The position numbers and the translations under genes were made by a program. This document shows positions 43,720-56,100 of a stretch of 64,000 bases of DNA, in pieces (the stretch's first letter is position 1; every line of letters begins with the position of its first letter). Origin of the DNA: Acheta domesticus (Eukaryota > Arthropoda > Insecta > Orthoptera > Gryllidae); the NCBI GenBank assembly GCA_031308135.1, contig JAHLJT010008756.1, positions 135,486,949-135,550,948 of the forward strand, given 5' to 3'. Below the pieces are notes generated by a model. It made no database searches, was not told the DNA's origin, and saw only the letters and a list, made by a program, of their open reading frames with translations.

Positions 43720-45370
43720 ACTTAATAACAAATATAATTATGTCAAAATGTAATACGAAACTAGTGAAGCTACAAGAGCATATAGTTTCTCGCATTATAT
43801 CTAAATTTGCAATGTTTCGAAAATTCAGAGAGTTCAACAAAAATAAGACCCCCGCCATTCTTTTAAGCATCCCTTCTTCCATCCGTGAAAAAACTAGTGG
43901 TGCTACAGAATGGCACAGACTTTCCCGTATTAGTTTTCTATTTCCTTGGGTCTTCGCTAGATATTCGGAATTGCCACAAACTCTTTCTTGCCAGCTGTCA
44001 TCTATCACCGCCAAAAGTACATTTTTTTGTAATTTTCTTACTTTTTCGGTTTCCTATTGGTAGAACGGAAACATTAATTGTAGAATATTAAAGAACAATA
44101 AACCCTAGTCATAAATGGCAATTTTCTTTTAAAAAAGATGTGCTGTTCAAGAGAAAATGGCGTTTTTAGCGTTACTAAAAATGCGAAATTTGAAGCTCAT
44201 TTCCACAGAAAATGATTGAGTTTTCAAAAGACTTTATTTGAAGTTATTTGAAGCACTTACACTCACAAATATAATAATGTTTACAAATTGCTGGTAATGT
44301 GCATATTAAAGATGTGAGAGATCTTTCAAAAAAAGTACAATTATGTAATTTTTGAAAAAACAAAAAAATAACTCAAATTAACTTCACGCTATACTAAAGA
44401 GTGTAATTAGCACTATCCGTTACAAAAGTTTCAAGAAAAATTTGCAGCCATATACGAGAAATGGCGTTAGAGCATTTCTGAAAATGCCGAAATTTGAACT
44501 ACTTTTCACAGAAAACGGTTGTGTTTTCGAGAAACTTTACTTGACATTATTTAAAGCACATATACTTGCAAATATAATAATGTGAAAAAATCGCCGATAA
44601 TGTAATTATTAACGACATAAGAGACAAGTAAAAAAATTTACATTGTTGCACATATTGCACGCAATATTGCACGAAAACTACTAAAATTTTGAGAAACATT
44701 TACATGACCTTTATGAAAGAACTCAATATGCAGAACAAATTTTATTTGAAGAAAAAATCTCTGAGTTCAATTTTGTAGCTGGAGAAAGACGCCAAAAAAA
44801 ATTCAAACTTTCAAAATTTTCGATAATTTAGAGTTATCCGTGAAAATCGGACCTATTCCATGTTAATAAGTGTATTTTACTCTATTCATACAAGAAATTT
44901 AAATACAAAATTTGGAGCCGTTTTTGAGAAAATTTTGAAAATCCCCGGGGGGCGTCATATAAAGTACCCCCAAATTTTGAAGAATCTTTTTCAAAATCTT
45001 AAAGCTTCGACTAGAATCAGATCGACCGGGGAATATCCATTTTGGAAGAAATCGTACGTATGGTTTAGGCGCTAGCAGTGTTCACAGACAGACAGACGGA
45101 CGGACGGACGGGCGGGCGGGGCGGGCGTTTTCCTTTCAATTGAGTTTTCGGTATCAAGGACCTAGAAAACAGGGTTTCTGGCTACACCACGCGTTAGGGG
45201 ATTTTTCTTAATTTAGCAACTGTTTTTATCCACTTATTCGTTTCACGGACCGGCAATTAATTTTTTTTCGGCCGAAAATTGGCCATTTTTTCGCGGAGCA
45301 TAACATAACTTTCCCTATACTACGTATATCACTCCGTGTATACGTACGTATACGGGAAAGTAAAAATTGC
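43720..45370 (+). repeat. Longest copy of dispersed AT-rich repeat family
   Basis: Contains two tandem units about 293 bp apart (44188-44357 and 44481-44650). Each has GAAATTTGAA, CACAGAAAA-GTTTT, TATTT-AAGCAC, CACAAATATAATAATGT and GACATAAGAGA-type phrases. Near 45060-45180 it has the family landmark GGTTTAGGCGCTAGC, tandem GACGGACG, and TTCGGTATCAAGGACC. The 3' end carries the palindrome at 45308-45361. Non-coding; no transposase or LTR is visible. Confidence 0.65.
45308..45361. repeat. Palindrome ACTTTCCCTATAC / GTATACGGGAAAGT
   Basis: Arms at 45308-45320 and 45348-45361 are reverse complements apart from one extra C. The 27-bp loop (TACGTATATC...GTATACGTAC) is itself partly palindromic. 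It lies at the 3' edge of the dispersed repeat. Confidence 0.7.
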
Positions 45371-45590
45371 CTATATTTTGCGCCACATTCCACAAAAATA
45401 TTTTCAAAACATTGAATATGAACTTAAAATAATAATAGTTGTATATAATTTTATTACTTTGATACCTAAATATTTATTTCGTTAATTATTTATTTAATTA
45501 TCAATGAATCATTAACGAATGATGAAGCAATGGAAGAATGAGAGGCGGAGGTAATTGGAGAACTCGCTTTGTCAATCAAAAATTCCACAT
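45371..45590. other. No gene recognised
   Basis: AT-rich sequence between the dispersed repeat and the tRNA-like fragment. Nothing identified. Confidence 0.4.
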
Positions 45591-45595
45591 AGTTT

Positions 45596-45668
45596 GAAGG
45601 GGATCGAACCATGCCCCAGCGGTGGAACGCGCATACACTAACCACATTTAATCCTCGTGGAAAACACG
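45596..45668 (-). repeat. tRNA-like fragment, probably SINE head
   Basis: On the minus strand TGTGGTTAGTGTATGCGCG resembles an A-box/D-arm and GCATGGTTCGATCCCC a B-box/T-arm about 30 bp later. Acceptor arms do not pair convincingly. It sits immediately upstream of the host gene's presumed transcript start. Confidence 0.45.
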
Positions 45669-45734
45669 GGACTCCTACTATTTACTCAATGGATTCAGGG
45701 TAACTGCGCGAAGAAGCCGATTGAACTGCGTTGT

Positions 45735-46006
45735 GTTCATTGAGTAGTTACTGTTTTGCTTAATCGGAATGTTTTTGAAGTATACAATTGACTCGAGGGT
45801 TTTCTGTGTTGTTGTGTTTTGAATTGCGCGCTGTTGTGACTGTATGGTGACGTAGAATCGGGCGCAGAGCGTCTAAATCGTGCGTGTACCTTTCGGACCT
45901 TGCGTGGTTTCGAGGTGCTCTCCATAATGTTCAAGGCTTCCGTGTACAGATTGGACCATCGACAAGTCTTCGTTTAAAGACAGACACGTCTTGAAATTTG
46001 GTGACA
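45735..46006 (+). other. Candidate 5' non-coding exon of the acidic-protein gene
   Basis: Moderately GC-rich sequence upstream of the coding exon. It ends at a good donor (GGTGACA then GTGAGT, 46007-46012). The matching acceptor is CCTTGTTTCAG ending at 46313. The transcription start is not visible; the left boundary is a guess. It contains no in-frame extension of the coding exon. Confidence 0.4.
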
Positions 46007-46423
46007 GTGAGTCAGGCTTGAAAATTACAGTAATGTACGATAAACATCGACGAAATGGGATTACTATTTGCGTGGGTCGTGATATGGCTATTATTTTTGG
46101 AGAGTGATCCGTGAGAAATGTGGAAATAATTGTGTCAGTAAGTAAACAGTATTCTGATCATTGTGATGAGCATATATTTTCATACATTTGTGTTTATTAT
46201 TGTGTGCATTGTTTTTTATTACTACTTGTTATTTGGAAGGGGAAGAAACATTCTCGATGATAATGATTGCTACAATTTGTGAACAAAGTGTTTGTAATAT
46301 GTCCTTGTTTCAGGACAATTGTAAACAGACGTGTATTGCACGAGGGTCTTGTAGAAAATGTTCGTTTGAAATTCTGGAGGTTAATTTCGTGACTCAGCAA
46401 TTCTGAGAGTTACAATTTAAAGA

Positions 46424-47324
46424 ATGAAGAAAGTTAATAACTCGGACGACATAAAAGACGATTCGGAAGAATTGCATAAGAAGAAATCTTTGGGAGATAT
46501 TGTGACTGATCAGATGGTTCCCGTTCCGGAAAATAGACCTCTCCGCAAAGAATGCGAAGAGATCGCAAGTAATGATGGAAAGAATAATGACGTTTCTATA
46601 GGGAATAAAGAGTGTAATAAAGTTCTTGAGGTTCATGATCCACTATTTGCGAGTGGTATGTATGAAGATGTAAATTCACCCGAAGATTTTGATGATTATG
46701 ATGATGATGGTGATGGTGATGATAAATCAGTACAAGAGAGTTGTAGTGTAAGAAAGACTACTGAAGATAGTTGTAATGCTGTAGAGAGCTTGCAAGAGAA
46801 TGCTGAAGAAGTAGAAAGTATACAAAAGTGTTATGAAGCAGGAGAAACCGCTCAAAATTGTTTCAGTGCAGAAGAGCAGTCACAGAATTCTGTTGATGCA
46901 GAAAATGTTGTGTTGAATTGTTTTGATGCAAGTGAACCTGTACAGGACTCTCTGGAAGCAGAGATTTCACAAGATTGTTTTGATGCCGAAGAGACTGCAC
47001 ATGATCATTTCAGTGCAGAGAAGGCTACCCAAGAGTGTTTGGATCCTGAAGAGGTTGTAAAAGATTGTTTTGATGAAGCTGTGCCAGAGGAAGAATGTTG
47101 TGATGCTTCAGAAACTGCAGAAGACTCAAACCCAGATTATGAAGAAGAAAACTTTGTTATTCAAGAAACTTTTGAGGTTGGGGAGGCATCTGTCATATAT
47201 GATCAAGATAGATGTACAGAAAATTATACAACAGAGAGCATTGAGGAACCGTTTGTGTCCGAAGACTCTTCCTTGCCTCCTCCAGAGAATGATTTGACTT
47301 GTCAGGAAATGAGTCCGGTGGTGG
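46424..47324 (+). CDS. Unrecognised acidic repeat protein, first coding exon
   Basis: Encodes 300 residues plus the first base of the next codon. ATG at 46424 follows in-frame stops and gives the longest protein. Residues 1-100 are charged, ending in a Asp-rich run (SPEDFDDYDDDGDGDD). Residues 105-233 are about thirteen tandem ten-residue units, consensus (D/E/N)-C-F-(D/S)-A-E-E-x-x-Q; the clearest are at 145, 165, 184, 204 and 214, and one unit is nine long. Cys or Ser is frequent at position 2. No signal peptide, membrane segment or known domain. The exon ends at GTGGTGG before GTAAGT (47325), a strong donor, phase 1. The probable exon start is 46314. Likely an intrinsically disordered protein; function unknown. 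Confidence 0.75.
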
Positions 47325-50300
47325 GTAAGTACATTATTGAATTGCAAAAAATATATATGTATGCCAGTATGTATGTATGTATTTGACATGTAGAGTCGTA
47401 TTAATCTGACTTTTGCCAGCTACCAGTGTTCCCAGGCCTGGGCTCAAAAATAAATAAATATATATATTTATGTTTATCAACATCGTTGCAAATTTTTGTA
47501 TTTTCTATCTGCAATGGGAGTGAAAATGATAATTTCATGAAATTATAGGACTTTCTTTTCATATTAAGAAAATTGCTGTAGTTTAAAGTGATGTTTTTTA
47601 GAATCTATTAGAGAATATTATTAAAAAATTACAAACTTCATACTTGGGAAATAAAAAAGAAAGATGCCATGATAGTCTTCATGATTTACTAATTAATATG
47701 AAATTGCCTACTAAGGACTGTAGACAATTGTTATTTGCTAGTGAGAAGTTTATAATTCTCAGTTGTTAATATTTTCGGGATATAAAAATGGGCAAATTAG
47801 TGTTGTCAATTTTTAGCACATATTTTCTCATATTGTAGAATTTTCTAAAACCCAATTTTAAGTAAAAATTGATTTTTCTGTTTCGTGCATGACCAAGTAT
47901 GCTTAGGAAGGTGGAATTGATTTACCTCAATCAAATTCAACAGCATTTGCTGCCCTGGCAACACTGCTGGAAAGTTTCTTTAGCTTTATAAACTTTTGTT
48001 TGTTTACACTTTAGTAAACCAAATTCTCAAAATTGGCTAACCCTACAGGTAATGTAGAATATAACATTTAGAGATCCCAAAAATAAAGATTGTTTATTTT
48101 CTGTTCTGTAAACTTTTTGTTGTAAACTCTTCAAGATTTATCCAAAAAACTTTTTTTTTAACTGTGACCATTTTTTGATCTCACAAATGTGGGTTTTTTA
48201 ATCTAGAACACAAACTACTTTTGGTGGAAATTTACGGGGAAAAAGGTTGAAGTTTTTGAGAAAATTTACATTTATGAAAAAGGGACAGTTTTAGAAATAG
48301 ATATCAAGTGCAAAAATGAACTTTTTGTGCAGGAAGGTAAAAAAGATACTATTTCTTGGGTATTATCATTACAGAGACAGAAAAGTTTTGATTTAATTGA
48401 CAAACAATATTTATATAAGGCTTATACATCTAATGTTATACAATGGTTGTCCCGCAATTCCAAAGTAAAAATGAAAAAAGGTAATTGACATAAATATCCC
48501 ACCTTATCTATAGTAGGCCAAATCCAATGGAAACAAAAATAATACAATACATTCTTAAAAGATACTAGGCAAGAAATGTGCAAATACAAGCGACTTAAAT
48601 CCTTAGAATGTTGCAGATGTTAAGCATCACTCCTGTGTGAACAAGTGTTCAAAGAATTTTATTTTTCAAGTCCTTACCTTTTCTTTTGAGAGTACAGGAA
48701 AGATGAATCATTTCTGATACCAATTTATTTTCCCTTTAGTGGAGGAACCTGAATCTGAAAAAAATTTCAGCACAAACCTTCTTTTACTTCACACAAATGT
48801 GGACACACTGTTATATGTCAGTAAGGTGCAATTAAGTTTTGTACAATTCCTGGCTCAGTCTTCATAATTCTTAACCACAGCACCTGCATAAAATGTGTAT
48901 CACTCATAGTGAGTAATAAATCTGCAACAGCTTTGAAGCCCAAGAAATCTTTTTCTTCCATGGTGGTAATATGGCAAGGCTGTGTTTTTGCAGTTGCTAT
49001 TATGTTAATGAAATCTATGGGTACTTCACATCTCTTTCCTTTCTTCTATTTTTACAAAGTCTCTTTCATTACTCAAATAGGAATGTCCTTTTACAAAGTA
49101 TGTGTTCATTAAACATACCATTCGCTACTAGATACATCAAAGTAAATTAAAGCATTTTGTTCTTGTTTTGGGCCGCACTTGTATCCTTCTACATGTTTAA
49201 AACAGGAAAGATGAATCATTTCTGATACCAATTTATTTTCCCTTAAATACCAATGATTGCTGTTAAATGTTTGCAAAAGTTTGTTATCCTAAAAGTTTTA
49301 TTTTCTTTTATGAGAGATAGTTAGACAACAACTCTAAAAATTCGTAAGGATAAAGTTAAAACACATTTGATTCATTCAATGCTTATGAGAAACTGATTCT
49401 CTGTGAGTTAGAAGTTCAATGTAGTTTGAATTATCTGGATATAAAAATCATCAAATGCAATAGCATGCCAATAACTGATTGCTTTCAGCAGCCTCAGGCA
49501 GGACACCTGACTTCCCAAATGATTCCATCCAGGAAACTTGGCTAAAATAAAACTGCAGTTAGTGACTATCAAATGCATGTTATCCATTAATTTGCCACAA
49601 AACTACTCAGTATTCATGAAAATAGTATTCAGAATAGCCTAGAAATTGTATCTTAACAGGATAATATTGTAGTGTGTTATAATATGGAATACTTTACATT
49701 ACCATGTATTTAAAAAATCAGCAATAGTCTCAAACAAATTTAAGGAGCTCTTGGCAACTGATTCAAGTTCAGGAATAGTATAATAAACATGTGTAATGTT
49801 ATTCATAATGTAAATTACTAAATTACATTTAATGAACCAGAAAATGTTTACACCAGATATCATGTTCAGATTGTAAAGAAATGTGTTTTGGACAAACTTA
49901 AAAGAAGTTACTGAAGAAACCAAGGCCCATATTACAATAGACAAGACACGAGAGGCATCAAAAATTCAATTACACCACACTGCCTTACCAAACACCATAA
50001 TTTAGACTTCAATAATTTTAAAATGATTGATGTAGAATGTAAAAAGTTCCAAGACTTGTTTCAGAAACATTAAATATAAAATTATACGAGTTCATGTATA
50101 CTTTTTTAGAAATTAACAGCTTCACAAATTCATATGCCTACATTAACCATAGAGGAAAAACACATGCACACCTCTTGTCAAATGTCAATGTCAGCTTTGC
50201 CTCATACATCATACCTTCTTGAGAGCCACCTCTCCCACTTCCCACTCCCTTCATCACTTTTGTCCGTATTCTCTCCATCCCCATCCGCCAGTTCTGTATT

Positions 50301-51660
50301 TGATGTGATGTCCAGTTAAGTCTACACCACTGTTGACTTCATAACTTAATGAGAGTCGAGAATCATGATCAATGTGCAAGCCAGAACTAATTTATAATGA
50401 TTCACTTCATTCTGTGATCTTTTAAACAGCCACTACAAGAGGTTACACCTGCTAAATATGGATAAATTTGTTTTTTAAAACTAGTGCTAAAAGTGAGACA
50501 ATGCTCAAATGTTCTGAGAAAACTGGAAATGCACAAGAAAATAAAATACTTTCTTCTGATCAGCTACAACTAATCTTAATGTTACATGGTGCCTAATAAA
50601 GTAATTTGTATACCTGAGTTATAATGAAAGTAAAGTCAGTAAGGCTGCCCAAAAACTAATATGACACATGTGGTAAAATCTGATTTTATTTGGCTCATGT
50701 CAGAGAAGTATGGTTTTTATTTATATACTGACAATTCCCTCTTTTTAAGAAAATAAGTAAATTTTTTGATTTCATGTTAAAGATGATATTGATTATCAAA
50801 AAAAAGTTTATTTTAATATTGAGTTAAATTTGGAAGTTAGTTAATCTGTGTTTCATTATTTAATCATTTTATAAATTTAAATGTATAATTTATTGTTATT
50901 TAATTATTACATTAAATATTTTATGTCACTTCTAATTATTTTTACCTCCCTCTTCCTGGAAATCCTTCATGTGTAATTTTCTTTGTACTTTAACATTTAT
51001 GTTTTAGTAGTTAAATTAGAGGATTAATTGATCAGATTGCTGACACAATATTAGGGTATTGAACTTGAGTAGCAGAAAATGAGTATAATATGCCAATATT
51101 TATACTCTTAGAAATTCAGTGCCTTTAATTTAGCTAGTGAATAAAGTTGCACTCTGTATTAAGTTTTAATTTTTTAAGTTTGTATGAGATTTTTCTTTTT
51201 AATCTTGAAATGATTACTTGTCTTTTGAAAGATTAGGTTGTTGTTGTTGGGGGGGGTGTTTTTTTTTTAATGTCAAATAGAGGTGAAATATTTCCAACAG
51301 TCAGTCAGACCATTAAGAAATACATTATTTAATCATAGAATTAACTTCCATCAAATGTAATTAATTGGATATTTTTTTTAATGAGAGGCATCTAAATAAA
51401 AGATGTGATTGAAATCCTTGTATGTGTTCTGTTACAAAACTACAACTATCCAAAAATAATTTTTATTGTTGTTTGCCTTGTTTCTAGATGATGTTGGTAA
51501 GTGAAGGAAGAGCTTATCTGAAAATTTTCATTGATCTATTGTTCAGTTTATGCTGGAACATCATAAATTCTCCTAAAGCCTCCTTTCCTTCCAATTTTAA
51601 GATCTGATTTCCAATTTGCATGTTTGAAAGTATTTTCTCACATTTCTCATGTTATTGCAG
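47325..51660 (+). other. Phase-1 intron (4,336 bp) of the acidic-protein gene
   Basis: Starts GTAAGT and ends TTTCTCATGTTATTGCAG, a normal GT-AG pair with a pyrimidine-rich 3' end. It contains no supported exon. A perfect 43-bp direct repeat lies inside (48694-48736 and 49202-49244). The rest is AT-rich, with a (GTT)n-G-T run at 51238-51270. Confidence 0.7.
48694..49244 (+). repeat. Perfect 43-bp direct repeat within the intron
   Basis: ACAGGAAAGATGAATCATTT through TATTTTCCCTT occurs identically at 48694-48736 and 49202-49244, 508 bp apart; sequence on either side differs. Too long for a target duplication, and not low complexity. Confidence 0.85.
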
Positions 51661-52831
51661 GAGCAGTTCCCACAGTTAGATCTATTGCTTCTATGGAAGA
51701 TGAAGTTGGAGATGCAGATGAACAAGCAGAATCAGAAGAAGATGAAGAAGGGAATACTGACGTTATTAAGTATACATTTAATACAGAGGAAAGAGGAATA
51801 AATGATTCTGTAGAACCTGAAGAGAATTTTGCCGAAGCACCAAAAGAAAAAGGTATTGTGCCTGATGTGGAGGATGTAACTTGTGATAGTGGAGGGGAAA
51901 CTGTTTTAGTCATGAATCATAAAGTATGCTCTGAAGAATGTGATGTTAGTAAACCAAATTTATGCACTGAAGAGGAAATGATGTACACAGATCATTTAAA
52001 TAGTGTTCAAAGTGTTGATGAAATGATTTTTCATAAACGAAGTACTGTTATTGATACAGGAAATATGTGTGCCTCTTTGCATGTGAGTGACAGCAGTGCT
52101 GTGAAAAGTAGGGATAATAGTCTTGTGTGCGAGTTGCCTCAAAGAGAGGCAGTTGTGAGGTATTGTGAAGATTATGGTGCAATGGGTGTAACTTCTGTGT
52201 TCCCAAAAAGAGTTTGTAATTCTGTTTGTATTTCACCTATTCCACAGCCTCCTGTCAGAGAATTGTATGTTTATGATCCATCAGCTCACAACATGACATT
52301 TTGTAGGAACAACACCGTTATTGATGCGAGGTCCCTTCCGGTGAATCCAAACTTGAATGGTTTGGACACTTATTCATTCCATCAGATTCCAGTCGAATCT
52401 TCATCCGGTGTTAAGAATATTAATGATGCTTATGTACATACAAATTCTGGACTGTGTCCAGTACTCCAAGAGTCAAGATTTGAATTTGAGAACAGGGACG
52501 TGAAACCAACAAAAAAAACTGCCAACTGAAGAGGATTTTATGAGGAGGATTGAAAAAACTTTATTTGAATCCAAAATTGAAAACAAAAATTGATGATGCT
52601 ATAGATTCAAAATATAAGGCTGAATTAGATTTATCATTGCCTCTTAAGAAACGTTTGAGAACTTTAGCGGCAATGTCTAGTATATCTTGTACTCCTGAAA
52701 AATTTGTCACTCCAAAAGAAGAAAGTTTTCCCTCATATCCTGCAAAACCCATGATAAGTATAGCAGAATTAGAGTTTACTGAGGGTTTAATCCCTAAACC
52801 AGGAAAGACATACCAAGGCAATTACAAGTGA
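51661..52831 (+). CDS. Unrecognised acidic repeat protein, last coding exon (two frameshifts)
   Basis: Joins the preceding exon in frame (G|GA = Gly301). It continues with AVPTVRSIASMEDEVGD, a Glu/Asp-rich stretch, and a middle part with RNNTVIDA and PIPQPPVRELYVYDPSAHN. The annotated frame stops at 52527-52529. Dropping one A from the eight-A run at 52511-52518 and one from the six-A run at 52553-52558 links it to a further open segment ending at the TGA at 52829. That segment is basic then hydrophobic (LDLSLPLKKRLRTLAAMSS, later ISIAELEFTEGLIPKPGK). Total product about 690 residues if joined, 589 if not. Both shifts sit in homopolymers, so assembly error is the simplest reading. Product unknown. 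Confidence 0.7.
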
Positions 52832-53183
52832 TCACATTAACAAGTATAAATTACTGTGATTGTTATTTTTTCCTGGAAGGAAGAGAAAGTATTATGGAAA
52901 ATTATTTATAGTAAATGTTCCACCATAATAACAATAACGTGAAATGCAGCAAAAAAGATGTCGGTATAGAATGTTACCTCACTGGAGTGAAAGGTTTATT
53001 TATTCAGCTTGCGCTGTAGTACACCATGTAATTCTTTCCAAGAATACGCATGGCAGTTACAATGGATTGTAAGAAATAACTATTGTCGTCTTCATCTGTC
53101 AGCCAAGAATCAATGTATAAAAATGTTCAGAGAATTACTGTGCCATTCATATGGATATATTTGTTTTCCCTGAACTTGTGTTA

Positions 53184-53189
53184 AATAAA
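53184..53189 (+). terminator. Candidate polyadenylation signal
   Basis: AATAAA about 355 bp after the presumed stop codon of the acidic-protein gene, followed by a T-rich stretch. Further AATAAA hexamers at about 54738 and 55616 could serve longer transcripts. Confidence 0.4.
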
Positions 53190-53199
53190 TTCAGTTTCC

Positions 53200-56100
53200 A
53201 TTATGAAGAATATTTATCATCTTGAATACAAGAAAATGAGTTACAATATTCCTTTTTACATATGTTATCCTTAGAATTAATCTTCTGATTGTGATGACAA
53301 ATGTACCTTGATTGTATGTTTGATGTAATATTGCTCTTTAAATGGAGATGATACTAGACATGCTAAGAAAGATTCAAGAAAAGCAGTTAAGAAAATTCAT
53401 ATTTTTGTAAGTACAGAGGAGTATATTTCATGTATCATAAATTTTGGCAGTATAACAAATAGTTTCAAATATACATTATTCAATGCAAGTATAACATGTC
53501 GGTAATATTATCCATGTTTATAACAGAATTTGTAGAAAATGAGGAGTAGATTTTCTTTTCTTTGTTAATTGCAGTGATTGAGAGAAAACTTATTTTGGAA
53601 CTCATTAACATTATCATTTTAGGCCCGCATTAAAAAAAACATTTTCTGGAGTAAGAATTTGTTATCCACTCTTAAAACCTGTAAAATATGTTATTTGCGA
53701 TAGACGTTAATGATCGTTGAAGGGCTGTTAAGTGAGGATTAGAGATTGTTTGTAATTAGATGTTAGAAGACTATATTCTTGCATGAACTGTTTTGTTTTT
53801 CTTTTGTGTCTTAAGGTGCTGTAATATAATGATAATTTACTTGTTACTGTTTTCATTTTTAGTTCAGTCTTCTTCAGAAAATTGTGTCTCAGTGAGCATT
53901 CCTTGATTCAGCTGTTGAATTCAGTGTGTTTTTATCAGACTTGTGAACAAGTCTTTGTTGTCATGATTAGCAGAATGAGAAAAAATCAAAAATATACCGT
54001 ACTTACTAGAATATAATTCAACTCTGAATATGAAACATCAAAATTTTGAAGAGGCCCCCTGAGAATTGTTTGAAAATTTTCAACTAATTTTGCTATGTGG
54101 TTGAAGCAAAGTTGCAAATTGTCTAACTGACTAGAAAATTGTCTTGTTGAGAACATTGAAACTTATTGCCTAAGCTATCACTAAATATTTTCTTGTTCCT
54201 TAAAATCATCATAATTAGGGCTCAGACTTTTAGGTAAATATATATTTTTATCTCCATTAATCTTGAGTATTGGAAGCAAGAGGAAATTCAAGTAGCACCC
54301 GGTTTCCACATACAAAATTGCATATCATCTAAAAATAAATGTTTTGGTTAAGTTACATAAAGATAAATATTTTCATTGAAATCCATATTGTTACATATTT
54401 CACTCAATTTGATATGAATATTTTGAGTATTTTCTAGTTTAATGCTTAGGAGTTTTTGGGTGTGTGGTTAAAGAGTCAGTTTGATAAGCAAAAATTGGGC
54501 ACACATTATTGTGGGATTTCCACAGATTGAATGGAGTGAGTCTGGTTCATGACCTGTCAAAATGTCTGAGGGCCATTCCTAACACCACTGTCTGTTTAGG
54601 CAATGACACTCTAAGCGATAACATACTTTCATGACACAAGCAGCTCCCAAATTTCCTCAGATTGCAAAGACAAAATGTGCAGAAGGATTTTTATGTTGTG
54701 AATTTTTTCATTCAGACTTCTCTTCATTTCATAAAGGTAATAAATAAATATTTTTGTCATTTTAACACTTTTTCACTTTTTATGCACATAAACAATTAAT
54801 ATTTTCCGTTTCCTACCACTTGTTAGTCCAAGCCCTCATAATAGATAAATATTTTCATCTTTTTAATACATATTTTTTACTTTTTAAATATATAAAAAAT
54901 AAATATTTTGTTTTTTTAGTACCTAAAAGTCTGAGCTCTAATTACAACCAAGATTTGTATCACTACATGCTTTGTCTTCATGTGTATCATTGTTTCTTTC
55001 TTCTTGGTCCTTCTTCCATACTCCGACCTCTTCTGACTTTGTGGTTCCCTCTGAAAGTTTTGTGTGTTGAATGTGAAAGTTTTGTGTTCTTAGTCTTTCA
55101 TCTGATACCATCTAAAAACGTTCCGTTCTGTGTCATCAAATTTCCCTCCTGTCCCACTCTTGTTCATGATCTCTGATTCTTTCATAGTTCTTTCACATTC
55201 TTTAAAGAGTATATATTTGAAATTTGCATTTGGCAGGAGTGTTAGATGGAGCTGGCAATACAATACCTTGCATTCATTTTCACAGCAAATCTGCTTGAAC
55301 TTACTCTGATGCCAGAATTTTTAAACGCTTTGTAGTTCATGTGTTGTGTTGTGATGTTATTTATCTTTTCATTCTAAATGATACCTAGAAACAGTTTTGT
55401 AGGCTCTCTTGCATTGTTAGAGTGGAGTGTCTTAGAACCTCAGTATTATAAATTAATTTGATTGGTGAGACATGTTAAAAGGAGTTATTTTTTGTTGATT
55501 GTTGTTCTCAAGTTGTCATGAAGTATTGATTAGTACAATTTATCCTTTAGTATTTGTGCTCTTATTGATGAGAGATATAAGGCATTTTTTCTTATCACAT
55601 CAATGCACAACAAATAAAATTTGTTGGGATTTTAGCTAGTATTTAGATTTGTTTCTGAAAATTTAATTCTTTGAAAATTGCTTTTGAAAGTGTTGAATTT
55701 TACTAGGTATTGTCCATTAAGTACGTAATGCTGAAGAGAGAAGAGGTTTGAGGCAGCGTTACACTGCGTTGAATAGAGGTAGAGTGTGTTGGTTTAGTGT
55801 CACGTAACTTTGATTTTTAATTTTCAACATTTGCTGAAATGATTCCTTTTATTCGTTCACATATTGAAACTTTAAGTTATTAACATATTAAATTAAAATA
55901 ATATAAATAAAGAAATTATGATGTAATTGTTACAATAAATGGAAATATTTTTTCATCCATAATATATTGATTGAATCTGTTGGACTACAAAGAAAATATT
56001 CAAAACTGATCTGTAATATTCTAGAATCCAATGAAATTGGCACAATAGTATCTCGCTTGTGCATCATCCTCAACAGAGATTGCATGGCTTGTTAGATATT

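Noticed and set aside
46188..46406. 72-codon frame upstream of the acidic-protein ATG as a signal-peptide exon
   Set aside because: Starts at a non-ATG codon, spans the likely splice acceptor at 46313 and is out of frame with the downstream coding sequence.
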